54,587 nucleotides of DNA, taken from Synechococcaceae cyanobacterium SM2_3_1 (GTDB lineage Bacteria > Cyanobacteriota > Cyanobacteriia > Thermostichales > Thermostichaceae). The stretch lies in the NCBI GenBank assembly GCA_012030715.1, contig JAAUUJ010000007.1, positions 1-54,587 of the forward strand, read 5' to 3'. Positions 45,873-53,660 of the stretch are shown here, piece by piece (the first letter of the stretch is position 1; each line of letters opens with the position of its first letter). The position numbers were made by a program, and so were the translations under genes. The notes below the pieces were generated by a model. It did not search any database. It was given only the letters and a program-made list of their open reading frames with translations, and was not told the origin of the DNA.

Positions 45873-46934
45873 TCAAGGGGTGGGTATGGGAACATTCGTC
45901 AAACCGGACAAAGCGGACTGCAGGTGGTGAAGCATCTTCAAAGCCTGACCACTGGCTAAAAGATTGCTTGCCGCTTCAATCCCTGCGGCCACAGTCGAGC
46001 AATGGCCCAACCGTTGCAGATAATACCCGCTTGACCAGACAACACTACTGTACAGATCCTGAGACTTTCCCTGCAGCAGCCCCTGCATCTGAGTGATCAG
46101 TTGATTCAGATCTTGATAAGGAACTTCGCATCCCGCTAGACCATAGTCACGCGCTTTTCTGAAGACGCGGTTTCCACTCTCATTCAAGATCACGGTTCTT
46201 TCCCGCGGGAGGTCGCAGCTGCCCTCTAAACCTTTCACGGCGGTAAACTGCTGCAGTCCTCGCTGTGCAAATGCCTCCAAGACAATAGCTTCTGTGGGGG
46301 GATGAACATAGCCAAAGATCAGGTGAAATGGACCTTGATAGGGAGTCCAAACCAGTTCAAGTGTAGCCAGTGGGGGGGCGCTTGCCGATTTCATCGCGGT
46401 ACTGCATCAACTGCTGAGCCTGGGGAAAGTGATCGGGGAGATAGAGAAATCCCAATACCTGTTTCCTTCGAGGATCGCCCCCACCTGCTCCCACGCCGAT
46501 CGCCCCCGCCAGCTCACCCCCAACCCCTGCCAGATCTCCACCAACGGCACCCCGTATTTGGTGGGAGAGCGATCTGAACCATGCAAGAGGACCGGGAATC
46601 CTAGTGTTGCCAGGATCAGGGCCACCAACGGGGCAATTGGGGCGGTTCGGGAGCGTCCATCGTAGGGATGGCCAAAAATGATCAGGGGATGAGCCAGATT
46701 CAGATCAGGCAACCTGGGACCAAGCTCCGCATAGGCATCCAACATCCCAGCCATCTCACTTCCAGTCGGGCGCTTGATTCGATGGGCGATCAAAAAGGCA
46801 CCAATTTGAGCAGGTGTGGCTTCCCCCAGTAACATCATGCGCAGGGCGGTTGCGGCTTCGGGACGGGATAGATTTCTACCTGTATGTTGACCACTGCCAA
46901 TGGTTTTTAGCAGATCTCGAAAGGCTGTGCTCAT
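45873..46934 (-). pseudogene. Anthranilate phosphoribosyltransferase-like (TrpD2/YbiB-type) gene with three +1 frameshifts
   Basis: The N-terminal half (to 46470) has SRPEAATALRMMLLGEATPAQIGAFLIAHRIKRPTGSEM, the TrpD N-terminal helical domain, and GHPYDGRSRTAPIAPLVALIL in place of the usual GTGGD phosphoribosyl loop. The C-terminal half (45873-46394) reads LATLELVWTPYQGPFHLIFG ... AVKGLEGSCDLPRERTVILN. Between them, removing one G near 46465, one G near 46452 and one C of the C7 at 46372-46378 gives a continuous ETGIGFLYLPDHFPQAQQLM and EIGKRPPLATLELVW; the frame is then restored. The substrate of this branch is not established. It is divergent from ntcB. Confidence 0.7.
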
Positions 46935-47026
46935 GGCAACGGATCCAAGGTAAAGAGGAAAGCGTAATCTCAGCTTAAGAGGTGCGGACCTGAGGCATCG
47001 TAGAGGTTGCTACAAGCTCCAGAAAA

Positions 47027-47068
47027 GTAACCTGTCATACGATAGTAACGTTTACTTTCGCTTAGCCT
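47027..47068 (+). promoter_or_regulatory. NtcA-type activated promoter of ntcB
   Basis: GTA-N8-TAC (GTAACCTGTCATAC, 47027-47040), then exactly 22 bp to a -10 of the form TAN3T (TAGCCT, 47063-47068), 26 bp before the ntcB start codon. This is the canonical class II NtcA promoter of cyanobacterial nitrogen genes, without a -35 box. Confidence 0.75.
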
Positions 47069-47093
47069 ATGCTCCAGTGTCAGTAGTTACCTT

Positions 47094-48023
47094 ATGCGGC
47101 TGGAGCAATTGCAGGCCTTTCTGGCCGTCGTGCATTCTGGAAGTTTTCAACAGGCTGCCCAACAGTGTGGAGTGACCCAATCCACCATCAGCCGCCAGAT
47201 CCAGGCCCTGGAGGATCTCTTGGGATCCCCGCTGATTCACCGTTCCACCCCGACCCGCCTGACCGTTGCTGGGGAATGCTTTCTGCCCCATGCCCAAAAA
47301 ATTTGTCAGGAATGGCAAACGGCAACCGGGAAGGTTCTCGATCTAATGGCTGGCCGACAGCCGGAGCTCTGTGTGGCAGTGATCCATTCAGTATGTGCAC
47401 GCTACCTGCCCCCCGTGCTACAGCAATTTTCTTTGCAATACCCTCAGGTGCAACTGCGAGTCACTGCTCTGGGAAGTGATCGGGCCACCAAGGTACTGCG
47501 GGATGGCCTGGTGGATCTGGCGATTGTGATGCACAACCGTTTCATGACTTCCTCGGCAGAACTGGTGGTGGATAAGTTATTCTCGGAACCCATTCAGGTG
47601 CTTCTCCCTGTTGCCCACCCCCTGGCGGCTTACACCCAGGTGCCCTGGCAGGAGCTAACCCGCTATCCTCAAGTGGTTTTTAAGGATGGCTATGGCATGC
47701 AACGGCTGGTACGGGATCAGTTTCGCCGTCTGGGTACAGAGATCAAGGCTGTTCTCGAACTTAATACCCTCGACGCCTTCCGCAGCATGGTGAAACAAGG
47801 GGAATGTATTGCCCTGCTGCCCCAATCTGCTCTGGAGGAGTGCCGCCGTGATCCTGAACTGACGGTGCGTTCCACTCAGGACCCAATTCTGACCCGAAAT
47901 GTTGTTTTAGTTACCACTGCCGATCGCTTGCGGATTCCACCCGTCCAACATTTTCGTGAGCTGGCCATGACAATGGTGGGACAACAGCATACACAGAAGC
48001 GTGATCTGAATTTGCGAGCCTGA
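47094..48023 (+). CDS. ntcB: LysR-type regulator of nitrate assimilation (NtcB)
   Basis: A transcription factor of 309 residues. The N-terminal winged helix-turn-helix (MRLEQLQAFLAVVHSGSFQQ AAQQCGVTQSTISRQIQALE) is followed by a LysR effector domain. It is just upstream of nirA and preceded by an NtcA box, exactly as NtcB in other cyanobacteria, where it enhances the nitrate-assimilation operon in response to nitrite. A LysR-like inverted repeat lies in the nirA promoter (48106-48120). The gene is divergent from the TrpD2-like gene. Confidence 0.85.
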   Translation: MRLEQLQAFLAVVHSGSFQQAAQQCGVTQSTISRQIQALEDLLGSPLIHRSTPTRLTVAGECFLPHAQKICQEWQTATGKVLDLMAGRQPELCVAVIHSVCARYLPPVLQQFSLQYPQVQLRVTALGSDRATKVLRDGLVDLAIVMHNRFMTSSAELVVDKLFSEPIQVLLPVAHPLAAYTQVPWQELTRYPQVVFKDGYGMQRLVRDQFRRLGTEIKAVLELNTLDAFRSMVKQGECIALLPQSALEECRRDPELTVRSTQDPILTRNVVLVTTADRLRIPPVQHFRELAMTMVGQQHTQKRDLNLRA

Positions 48024-48050
48024 ATTTGGGATCTTTGATGCTAATCATTG

Positions 48051-48064
48051 GTAATCAATAATAC
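48051..48064 (+). promoter_or_regulatory. Distal NtcA box of the nirA promoter
   Basis: GTAATCAATAATAC fits GTA-N8-TAC. It lies about 190 bp before nirA. No good TAN3T follows at 22 bp (TTAAAC only), so it is probably a secondary site. Confidence 0.5.
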
Positions 48065-48105
48065 TCACAGTAGATCTCTGACCGCGACTTAAACACAACA
48101 GACCC

Positions 48106-48120
48106 ATGCATTATCCGCAT
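48106..48120 (+). promoter_or_regulatory. LysR-type inverted repeat, candidate NtcB site
   Basis: ATGC-N7-GCAT (ATGCATTATCCGCAT) is an interrupted palindrome of the T-N11-A type used by LysR regulators. It lies between the two NtcA boxes and about 40 bp before the proximal one, the usual place for NtcB binding. Confidence 0.45.
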
Positions 48121-48157
48121 CAGGCAGGTGGAGCTTTCGCATGATCTCTTAAATTTT

Positions 48158-48200
48158 GTAACTCTGGCTACAAGATGGTCCGGGTGCTGTCCTTTAAGGT
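48158..48200 (+). promoter_or_regulatory. nirA: Proximal NtcA-activated promoter of nirA
   Basis: GTAACTCTGGCTAC (48158-48171) is a perfect GTA-N8-TAC. After 23 bp comes TAAGGT (48195-48200), a TAN3T -10 element. The nirA start is 56 bp further on. Confidence 0.7.
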
Positions 48201-48255
48201 GACTCCTTAATGTTGCACGCTTGCAGCTACCTGCCGGATCCCGAGGACATTGGTC

Positions 48256-49803
48256 ATGGCGAACAAGTTTGAACAGGTGAAAAGTGCCAAGGATGGATTG
48301 GCCGTTAAGAGTGAGATTGAGGACTTTGCCCGTATGGGCTGGGAAGCCCTGGATAAAGATGATCTGGAGCATCGCCTCAAGTGGATCGGCATCTTTTACC
48401 GCAAGAGTACACCTGGGAAGTTCATGTTGCGTCTGCGGTTGCCCAATGGCATTCTCAATAGCCACCAACTATACTTCCTGGCCAGTGTGATCCTTCCCAA
48501 TGGAGAAGACGGAGTTGCTGATATTACCACCCGTCAGAATTTGCAGTTGCGGGGTCTGCAGTTTGGGGATCTGCCTGAGATCTTGAAGGGGATGGAACGA
48601 GTCGGACTGACTAGCGTGCAATCGGGGATGGATAATGTCCGCAATATCACGGGTTCTCCCCTGGCAGGAATTGATCCGACTGAAGTTCTAGATACTCGTG
48701 GACTGACGCGGATGGTGCAGGACATGATCACCAACTGTGGTCAGGGGAATTTTGATTTCAGTAATTTGCCACGCAAATTCAACATCGCGATTGCGGGCTG
48801 CCGTGATAACTCGGTCCATGCTGAGATCAACGATCTGGCCTTTGTCCCGGCGCTGCAGGAGGGGCAAATCGGCTTCAATGTGCTGGTGGGGGGCTTCTTT
48901 TCCGCCCGTCGCTGTGCCGAGACGGTGGCTCTCAATGCCTGGGTGAAGCCAGAGCAGGTGGTGGATCTCTGTCGAGCGGTACTCATGATCTACCGCGATC
49001 ACGGTCTGCGTCTCAATCGGCAAAAGTCGAGATTGATGTGGCTGATCGAAGACTGGGGACTTGAGGTATTTCGGGCAGAGATCGAAAAACAATTCGGTCA
49101 ACCCTTGAGTCCTGCGGCCCCACAAACAGAAGTCACTGAGGCAAAGCGAGATCTGGTGGGCATTTTTCCCCAGAAGCAGGCAGGTTTTCATGCGGTGGGA
49201 TTGCATGTTCCGGTGGGTCGGCTCCGCCCCCAGGAGATGTTTGCACTGGCCCGTCTGGCGGATACCTATGGCAATGGAGAGATCCGGTTGACGGTGGAGC
49301 AGAATCTGATCCTTGCCAATATCCCCACTTCTCGTCTGCAAGACCTGCTCGCTGAATCCCTTTTGGAGCGTTTTTCTCCCCATCCCAGTTCACTCCGGCG
49401 AGGACTGGTGGCCTGTACCGGAAATCAGTTTTGCAACTTTGCCCTGATCGAAACCAAGAATCGTGCCCTGGCCCTGATGGAAGCGCTGGAAGCCGAGCTG
49501 GAGATCTCCCAAACAGTGCGGATCCACTGGACGGGCTGTCCCAATTCCTGTGGTCAACCGCAGGTGGCTGAGATCGGGCTCATGGGAACTACGGTGCGCA
49601 AGGATGGTCAATCTGTGGAGGCGGTGGATATCTACATGGGGGGAGAAGTGGGCAAAGACGCCAAGCTAGGCACTCGCGTCCTGCAGGGGATCCCCTGTGC
49701 AGATCTAAAATCGGTATTGCGGGAGTTGTTAATTGAGCATTTTGGAGCTCGCTCCAGAGCCTACGAAGCCCCTGCCTTACTTTGGGACGGGCGGCACTGG
49801 TAG
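48256..49803 (+). CDS. nirA: Ferredoxin-nitrite reductase
   Basis: Reduces nitrite to ammonium with six electrons from ferredoxin. Two nitrite/sulfite reductase half-domains are visible. The cluster/siroheme Cys are CTGNQFC and CPNSC (about 393-399 and 434-438). Other signatures are ADITTRQNLQLRGL and NITGSPLAGIDPTE. The start at 48256 (MANKFEQV) fits the family. The usual end is near LLIEHFGA; here about 16 more residues (RSRAYEAPALLWDGRHW) follow, encoded by DNA that leads into a transporter remnant, so the normal stop was lost in a deletion. Two NtcA boxes precede it. Confidence 0.95.
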   Translation: MANKFEQVKSAKDGLAVKSEIEDFARMGWEALDKDDLEHRLKWIGIFYRKSTPGKFMLRLRLPNGILNSHQLYFLASVILPNGEDGVADITTRQNLQLRGLQFGDLPEILKGMERVGLTSVQSGMDNVRNITGSPLAGIDPTEVLDTRGLTRMVQDMITNCGQGNFDFSNLPRKFNIAIAGCRDNSVHAEINDLAFVPALQEGQIGFNVLVGGFFSARRCAETVALNAWVKPEQVVDLCRAVLMIYRDHGLRLNRQKSRLMWLIEDWGLEVFRAEIEKQFGQPLSPAAPQTEVTEAKRDLVGIFPQKQAGFHAVGLHVPVGRLRPQEMFALARLADTYGNGEIRLTVEQNLILANIPTSRLQDLLAESLLERFSPHPSSLRRGLVACTGNQFCNFALIETKNRALALMEALEAELEISQTVRIHWTGCPNSCGQPQVAEIGLMGTTVRKDGQSVEAVDIYMGGEVGKDAKLGTRVLQGIPCADLKSVLRELLIEHFGARSRAYEAPALLWDGRHW

Positions 49804-49922
49804 TTGCCCTGCTCTGCTGGGGATTCCTAAAAGAGCCGAAGGGATCCTTTGCCGAATTTCATGAAGGGGAAGAAGAGACGGTGGGTGCTGAAGTTCTGGT
49901 GGAATTAAAGTCGGTAAGCTAA
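49788..49922 (+). pseudogene. nrtP: C-terminal scar of an NrtP/NarK-type nitrate transporter
   Basis: In a frame different from nirA the DNA reads RAALVVALLCWGFLKEPKGS then FAEFHEGEEETVGAEVLVEL KSVS and stop. A hydrophobic helix followed by FLKEPxGSFAEFHEGEEE is the end of cyanobacterial MFS nitrate/nitrite transporters, which are often encoded between nirA and narB. Only about 44 codons remain and they overlap the last codons of nirA. The rest of the transporter, and the normal end of nirA, have been removed by one deletion. The 80 bp between this and narB hold nothing clear. Confidence 0.7.
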
Positions 49923-50002
49923 GCGACCCCTGCTGCTGGTAGAGCCTGCATCCGCCTCTGGCAGCGTGAACCTTTCTTAATTATTGGCGTAGAAACAAAA
50001 CC

Positions 50003-52255
50003 ATGGAAGCGATCAAAACCCTATGCCCCTACTGTGGAGTCGGCTGTGGACTGGAGGTAAATCCTCCGGCTCAGGCGGGTAAGGCAACGCATCGAGACAG
50101 CGAGGGGACTCCCATCTGGAAAGTACGGGGGGATCGGCAACACCCCTCCAGTCAGGGGATGGTCTGTGTGAAAGGGGCCACGGTGGCAGAGAGCTTGCAC
50201 AAAGATCGGTTACGCTACCCCATGCTCCGCCACTCCTTAACTGAACCCTTTCAACGGGTCACCTGGGAGGAAGCATACAGCCACATGGTTCGCCGCCTGC
50301 AGACTGTGCAAGCAGAGTTTGGGGCCGATGGCATCTGTATGTATGGATCGGGGCAGTTTCAGACGGAAGACTATTATGTAGCCCAGAAACTAATGAAAGG
50401 CTGCCTGGGAACCAACAACTTTGATGCCAACTCCCGTCTCTGTATGGCCTCGGCGGTGGCAGGGTATATCCAGAGCTTTGGATCCGATGGTCCTCCCTGC
50501 TGCTACGCAGATCTAGAAAAGACCGACTGTGCTTTTTTGATCGGCACGAATACTGCAGAGTGTCATCCCATCGTCTTTAACCGCCTGGAGAAATACCACC
50601 GTCAGCATCCCCATGTGAAATTAATTGTGGTGGATCCACGCCGCACCCCCACGGCAGAAGCCGCCGATCTGCACCTGGCCATTCGTCCCGGCACCGATAT
50701 TGATCTGCTCAATGGCATCGCCTACCTGTTATTGAAGTGGGAATACTACGATCCAGAGTTTATTGAAGACTGCACCTCTGGTCTGCCTGCTTATATGGAG
50801 GTGATCCAGCATTATCCCCCAGAACATGTGGCGGAGCGGTGTGGTATTTCGGTCACGGATCTGAAGACAGCAGCTCGCTATTGGGGGCAGTCGCGGCGCG
50901 TGCTTTCCCTCTGGTCGATGGGGCTAAACCAATATGCGGAAGGGACTGCCAAAGTTAGAAGTCTGATCAACCTGCACCTGTTAACCGGACAGATCGGGCG
51001 ACCCGGGAGTGGACCGTTTTCCCTGACGGGGCAGCCCAATGCCATGGGGGGACGGGAGGCAGGTGGGCTGGCTCATATTTTGCCCGGGTATCGTCTGGTT
51101 AAGAATCCCCACCACCGTGCCGAAGTGGAGCAATTGTGGAAACTACCTGCTGGGCGGATCTCCTCGCAACCAGGGAAAATGGCCTGGGATATCATTCGCA
51201 GCCTGGAGGCTACTGAGGTGGGTTGTCTCTGGGTAGCCTGTACGAACCCTGTGGTCAGCTTTCCAGATCTGGAACGCACCAAGCAAGCGCTGCGCCGCTC
51301 TCCATTCACCATTTACCAGGAGGCTTATCTTCCCACTGAGATGACAGAGTTTGCTCATGTGCTGTTGCCTGCAGCCCAATGGAGTGAAAAGTCTGGGACC
51401 ATGACCAATTCCGAGCGGGTGGTCACCTACTGCCCTGCCTTTCGTGATCCTCCTGGACAGGCGAAACCCGACTGGCAGATCTTTGCCGAAGTTGGATGCA
51501 GACTGGGATTTGCCGAGTATTTCCCCTTTCAAACCGCCGCCGAAGTCTATGCTGAATTTGTACAGCTGACCGCCGATCGTCCCTGTGAGATGACCGGGCT
51601 CAGCCATGCCCGCCTGCAGGGGGAAGGGCCGATCCAATGGCCCTGTCGAGCCTCCGGCGAATTAAAACCTGGGGAACCTCAACGTCTTTATGCGAATTAC
51701 ATTTTCCACACTCCTGATGGACGAGCTCGCTTTGGGGCTTTTCATTCCCAGGGGTTAGCAGAACCTCCCGATCCTAGCTATCCTTTTGTCATGACGAATG
51801 GTCGCCTTTACGGTCACTGGCACACCCAGAGCCGCACAGGACGGATCTCAAAAATCCGCAAAATGCATCCCGAACCTTTTCTGGAGATCCACCCCCGTGA
51901 TGCAGAGTCACTCGGCCTTCAACCTGATGCTCTGGTGGAGATCCGCTCACGGCGTGGTCAGGTGCGACTGCCTGTACGGATCACGCGCCATATCCCTGCG
52001 GGCACGGTCTTTGCCCCCATGCATTGGGGATCGCTGTGGGCAGAAGGAGCAGAAGTGAATGGATTGACTCATGCCACAGTTTGTCCTCACTCTCAACAGC
52101 CAGAATTAAAAGCTTGTGCCGTTCAGATCATCCCGGTTACAAACTTATGTGAGCATCAACTGGAGCCAGAGATTCTCATCACCTCCGAGGGATCGCAGAT
52201 CCCCACTTCCTATCAGAAAGCTGTAGGGATTGCTGATGTCTTATTTTCAATTTGA
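50003..52255 (+). CDS. narB: Ferredoxin-nitrate reductase
   Basis: Reduces nitrate to nitrite with ferredoxin electrons, using bis-MGD molybdenum and one [4Fe-4S] cluster. The N terminus has [14 protein letters not shown] (7-20) and a distal GMVCVKGAT, the four cluster Cys. Further signatures are [47 protein letters not shown] and [31 protein letters not shown] in pieces. The C-terminal molybdopterin-binding domain ([20 protein letters not shown]) is complete. Length is 750. I see no NtcA box just upstream, so transcription probably comes from the nirA promoter. Confidence 0.96.
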   Translation: MEAIKTLCPYCGVGCGLEVNPPAQAGKATHRDSEGTPIWKVRGDRQHPSSQGMVCVKGATVAESLHKDRLRYPMLRHSLTEPFQRVTWEEAYSHMVRRLQTVQAEFGADGICMYGSGQFQTEDYYVAQKLMKGCLGTNNFDANSRLCMASAVAGYIQSFGSDGPPCCYADLEKTDCAFLIGTNTAECHPIVFNRLEKYHRQHPHVKLIVVDPRRTPTAEAADLHLAIRPGTDIDLLNGIAYLLLKWEYYDPEFIEDCTSGLPAYMEVIQHYPPEHVAERCGISVTDLKTAARYWGQSRRVLSLWSMGLNQYAEGTAKVRSLINLHLLTGQIGRPGSGPFSLTGQPNAMGGREAGGLAHILPGYRLVKNPHHRAEVEQLWKLPAGRISSQPGKMAWDIIRSLEATEVGCLWVACTNPVVSFPDLERTKQALRRSPFTIYQEAYLPTEMTEFAHVLLPAAQWSEKSGTMTNSERVVTYCPAFRDPPGQAKPDWQIFAEVGCRLGFAEYFPFQTAAEVYAEFVQLTADRPCEMTGLSHARLQGEGPIQWPCRASGELKPGEPQRLYANYIFHTPDGRARFGAFHSQGLAEPPDPSYPFVMTNGRLYGHWHTQSRTGRISKIRKMHPEPFLEIHPRDAESLGLQPDALVEIRSRRGQVRLPVRITRHIPAGTVFAPMHWGSLWAEGAEVNGLTHATVCPHSQQPELKACAVQIIPVTNLCEHQLEPEILITSEGSQIPTSYQKAVGIADVLFSI

Positions 52256-52682
52256 AGCTGATTTTGTCGATTCCCTCCGCTGTATTCCCATGCGGGTGCG
52301 CTACAAGCTGGATACCTCTGGGATCAAACTAAAACTGCACCACTGGCATCAACTCACACAGACAGAGCGGCAACAATTGGTGGATCTCCCCTGTGACTCT
52401 AAGGCAGAAATTCTAGATTATCGGGATACTCTTCAGGCCCTGGTGGTGAGTTATTGTGGATCTCCTGCTCCGGGTTTACCGGTCGAACCCCATCCTGCCT
52501 GGCTGGATCCAACCCGGATCCCTGACTCTGTTCAGACAAAAGCCAAAGCAGCTGGAGTTGCTCTCCCTCTTGAGCAGTGGGCCAACCTGAGTCCCCTGCA
52601 GCGATTTGCTCTGATCAAATTGAGCCGATCCGGTCACGAGAATCGGAATTTTGTTCCTGCTTTGCGGGAGTTCTGTGGGTAG
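52236..52682 (+). CDS. narM: Nitrate reductase associated protein NarM
   Basis: A small soluble protein (148 residues) required for nitrate reductase activity in Synechococcus, probably for maturation of NarB. The start [23 protein letters not shown] and the end [22 protein letters not shown] match the family. The start codon lies 20 bp inside the narB frame, so the two are translationally coupled. Confidence 0.85.
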   Translation: MSYFQFEADFVDSLRCIPMRVRYKLDTSGIKLKLHHWHQLTQTERQQLVDLPCDSKAEILDYRDTLQALVVSYCGSPAPGLPVEPHPAWLDPTRIPDSVQTKAKAAGVALPLEQWANLSPLQRFALIKLSRSGHENRNFVPALREFCG

Positions 52683-52734
52683 AACCCAACTTGAATAGTT
52701 ATGATGAACTGGTACCGATGTTGAAGCCAGTCCT

Positions 52735-53485
52735 ATGACATCCCTGAGTCCTTCCCCCTGGCTATCAGATGTTGAATATCCTGAATCGGATGGCTTACCC
52801 ATGGCGGAAAGTGATGCTGCGCGTGAGTCACTGATCTATGGGGTCGCGGCCCTGAGCTTATATTTCTCGGCGAATCCAGAGGTATATGTCTCAGGGAATC
52901 TGTTCATTTATTTTGAGCAGGGAAATCCCAAAGCCGTGGTAGCACCCGATGTCTTTGTGGTTTTCGGGGTGGGCAATCAGCAGCGACGAGTCTACAAAAC
53001 CTGGGAAGAAGGGGATCGGATCCCTGATTTTGTTCTGGAAATCACCTCTAAAAGCACCGCCAGTGAAGATCAGGGCACCAAAAAAAGGCCTTTACGCCTA
53101 CCTGGGGGTGCAGGAGTATTTTCAATACGATCCAACTGGAGAATATCTTGAGCCGGGGTTAAAGGGGTTCACTCTTGATCAGGGTAACTATTTTCCTCTG
53201 GAGTCAGAAGACCTCTCCACCGGCAGCTTGCAGATCTGGAGTTCCGTCTTAGGACTGTATTTGCGTCTGGAAGAGGATCAGTTCCGCTTTTGGGATGCAG
53301 CTCGCCAACAGCCTCTACTGACCTACAAGGAAATGGATCGATCCAGGCAGATGGAGTCTCTACGAGCAGAACAGGAGCATCAGAGGGCAGAACAGGAATA
53401 CCAGAGGGCAGAACAGGAATACCAGAGGGCAGAGAAATTGGCAGCACAGCTCAGAGCCCTCGGGATCAATCCAGACTCTATCTGA
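52735..53485 (+). pseudogene. Uma2-type (DUF820) putative endonuclease, frameshifted at an A7 tract
   Basis: The PD-(D/E)XK-like Uma2 pattern is visible: NLFIYFEQGNPKAVVAPDVFVVFG with the Asp, and IPDFVLEITSKSTASED with the E-x-S/K pair. The first frame ends soon after at GTKKRPLRLPGG. The second continues GLYAYLGVQEYFQYDPTGEY. Reading the seven A at 53090-53096 as six gives GTKKGLYAYLGVQEYF, which is usual for the family. A C-terminal coil of AEQEYQR repeats follows. Such genes are often present in many copies in cyanobacteria; their role is unclear. Confidence 0.8.
53381..53436 (+). repeat. 21-bp tandem repeat in the Uma2 C-terminal coil
   Basis: Two full units and one partial unit of CAGAGGGCAGAACAGGAATA plus one base encode RAEQEYQ heptads. 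This is a slippage-prone stretch typical for the tail of Uma2 genes, not a CRISPR. Confidence 0.7.
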
Positions 53486-53536
53486 TCCAGGGAGTAAACC
53501 ATACGGCATGATTTCTCCCATCTGAGGACTCAGTTC

Positions 53537-53644
53537 TCATGCCAAGGAGTCAATGGCTGCATTGTTCATTTCCATCTCCGCCTGAGTCAGATAGCCATCG
53601 ACAAGGGCTTGATCCACAATGGCTTACACTTCGGTAAAGTTCAT
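53537..53644 (-). pseudogene. Short decayed open frame
   Basis: After a GGGAGG ribosome-like site the minus strand reads MNFTEV, a stop (TAA), then AIVDQALVDGYLTQAEMEMN NAAIDSLA and stop in the same frame. If the TAA were a sense codon this would be a 36-residue helical peptide. It follows directly on the solute-binding protein gene. I do not recognise it. The surrounding 53486-53660 holds nothing else. Confidence 0.3.
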
Positions 53645-53660
53645 CAGCTTCTCAACCTCC

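Noticed and set aside
49923-50002. NtcA promoter directly before narB
   Set aside because: No GTA-N8-TAC was found in this gap; expression from nirA is more likely.
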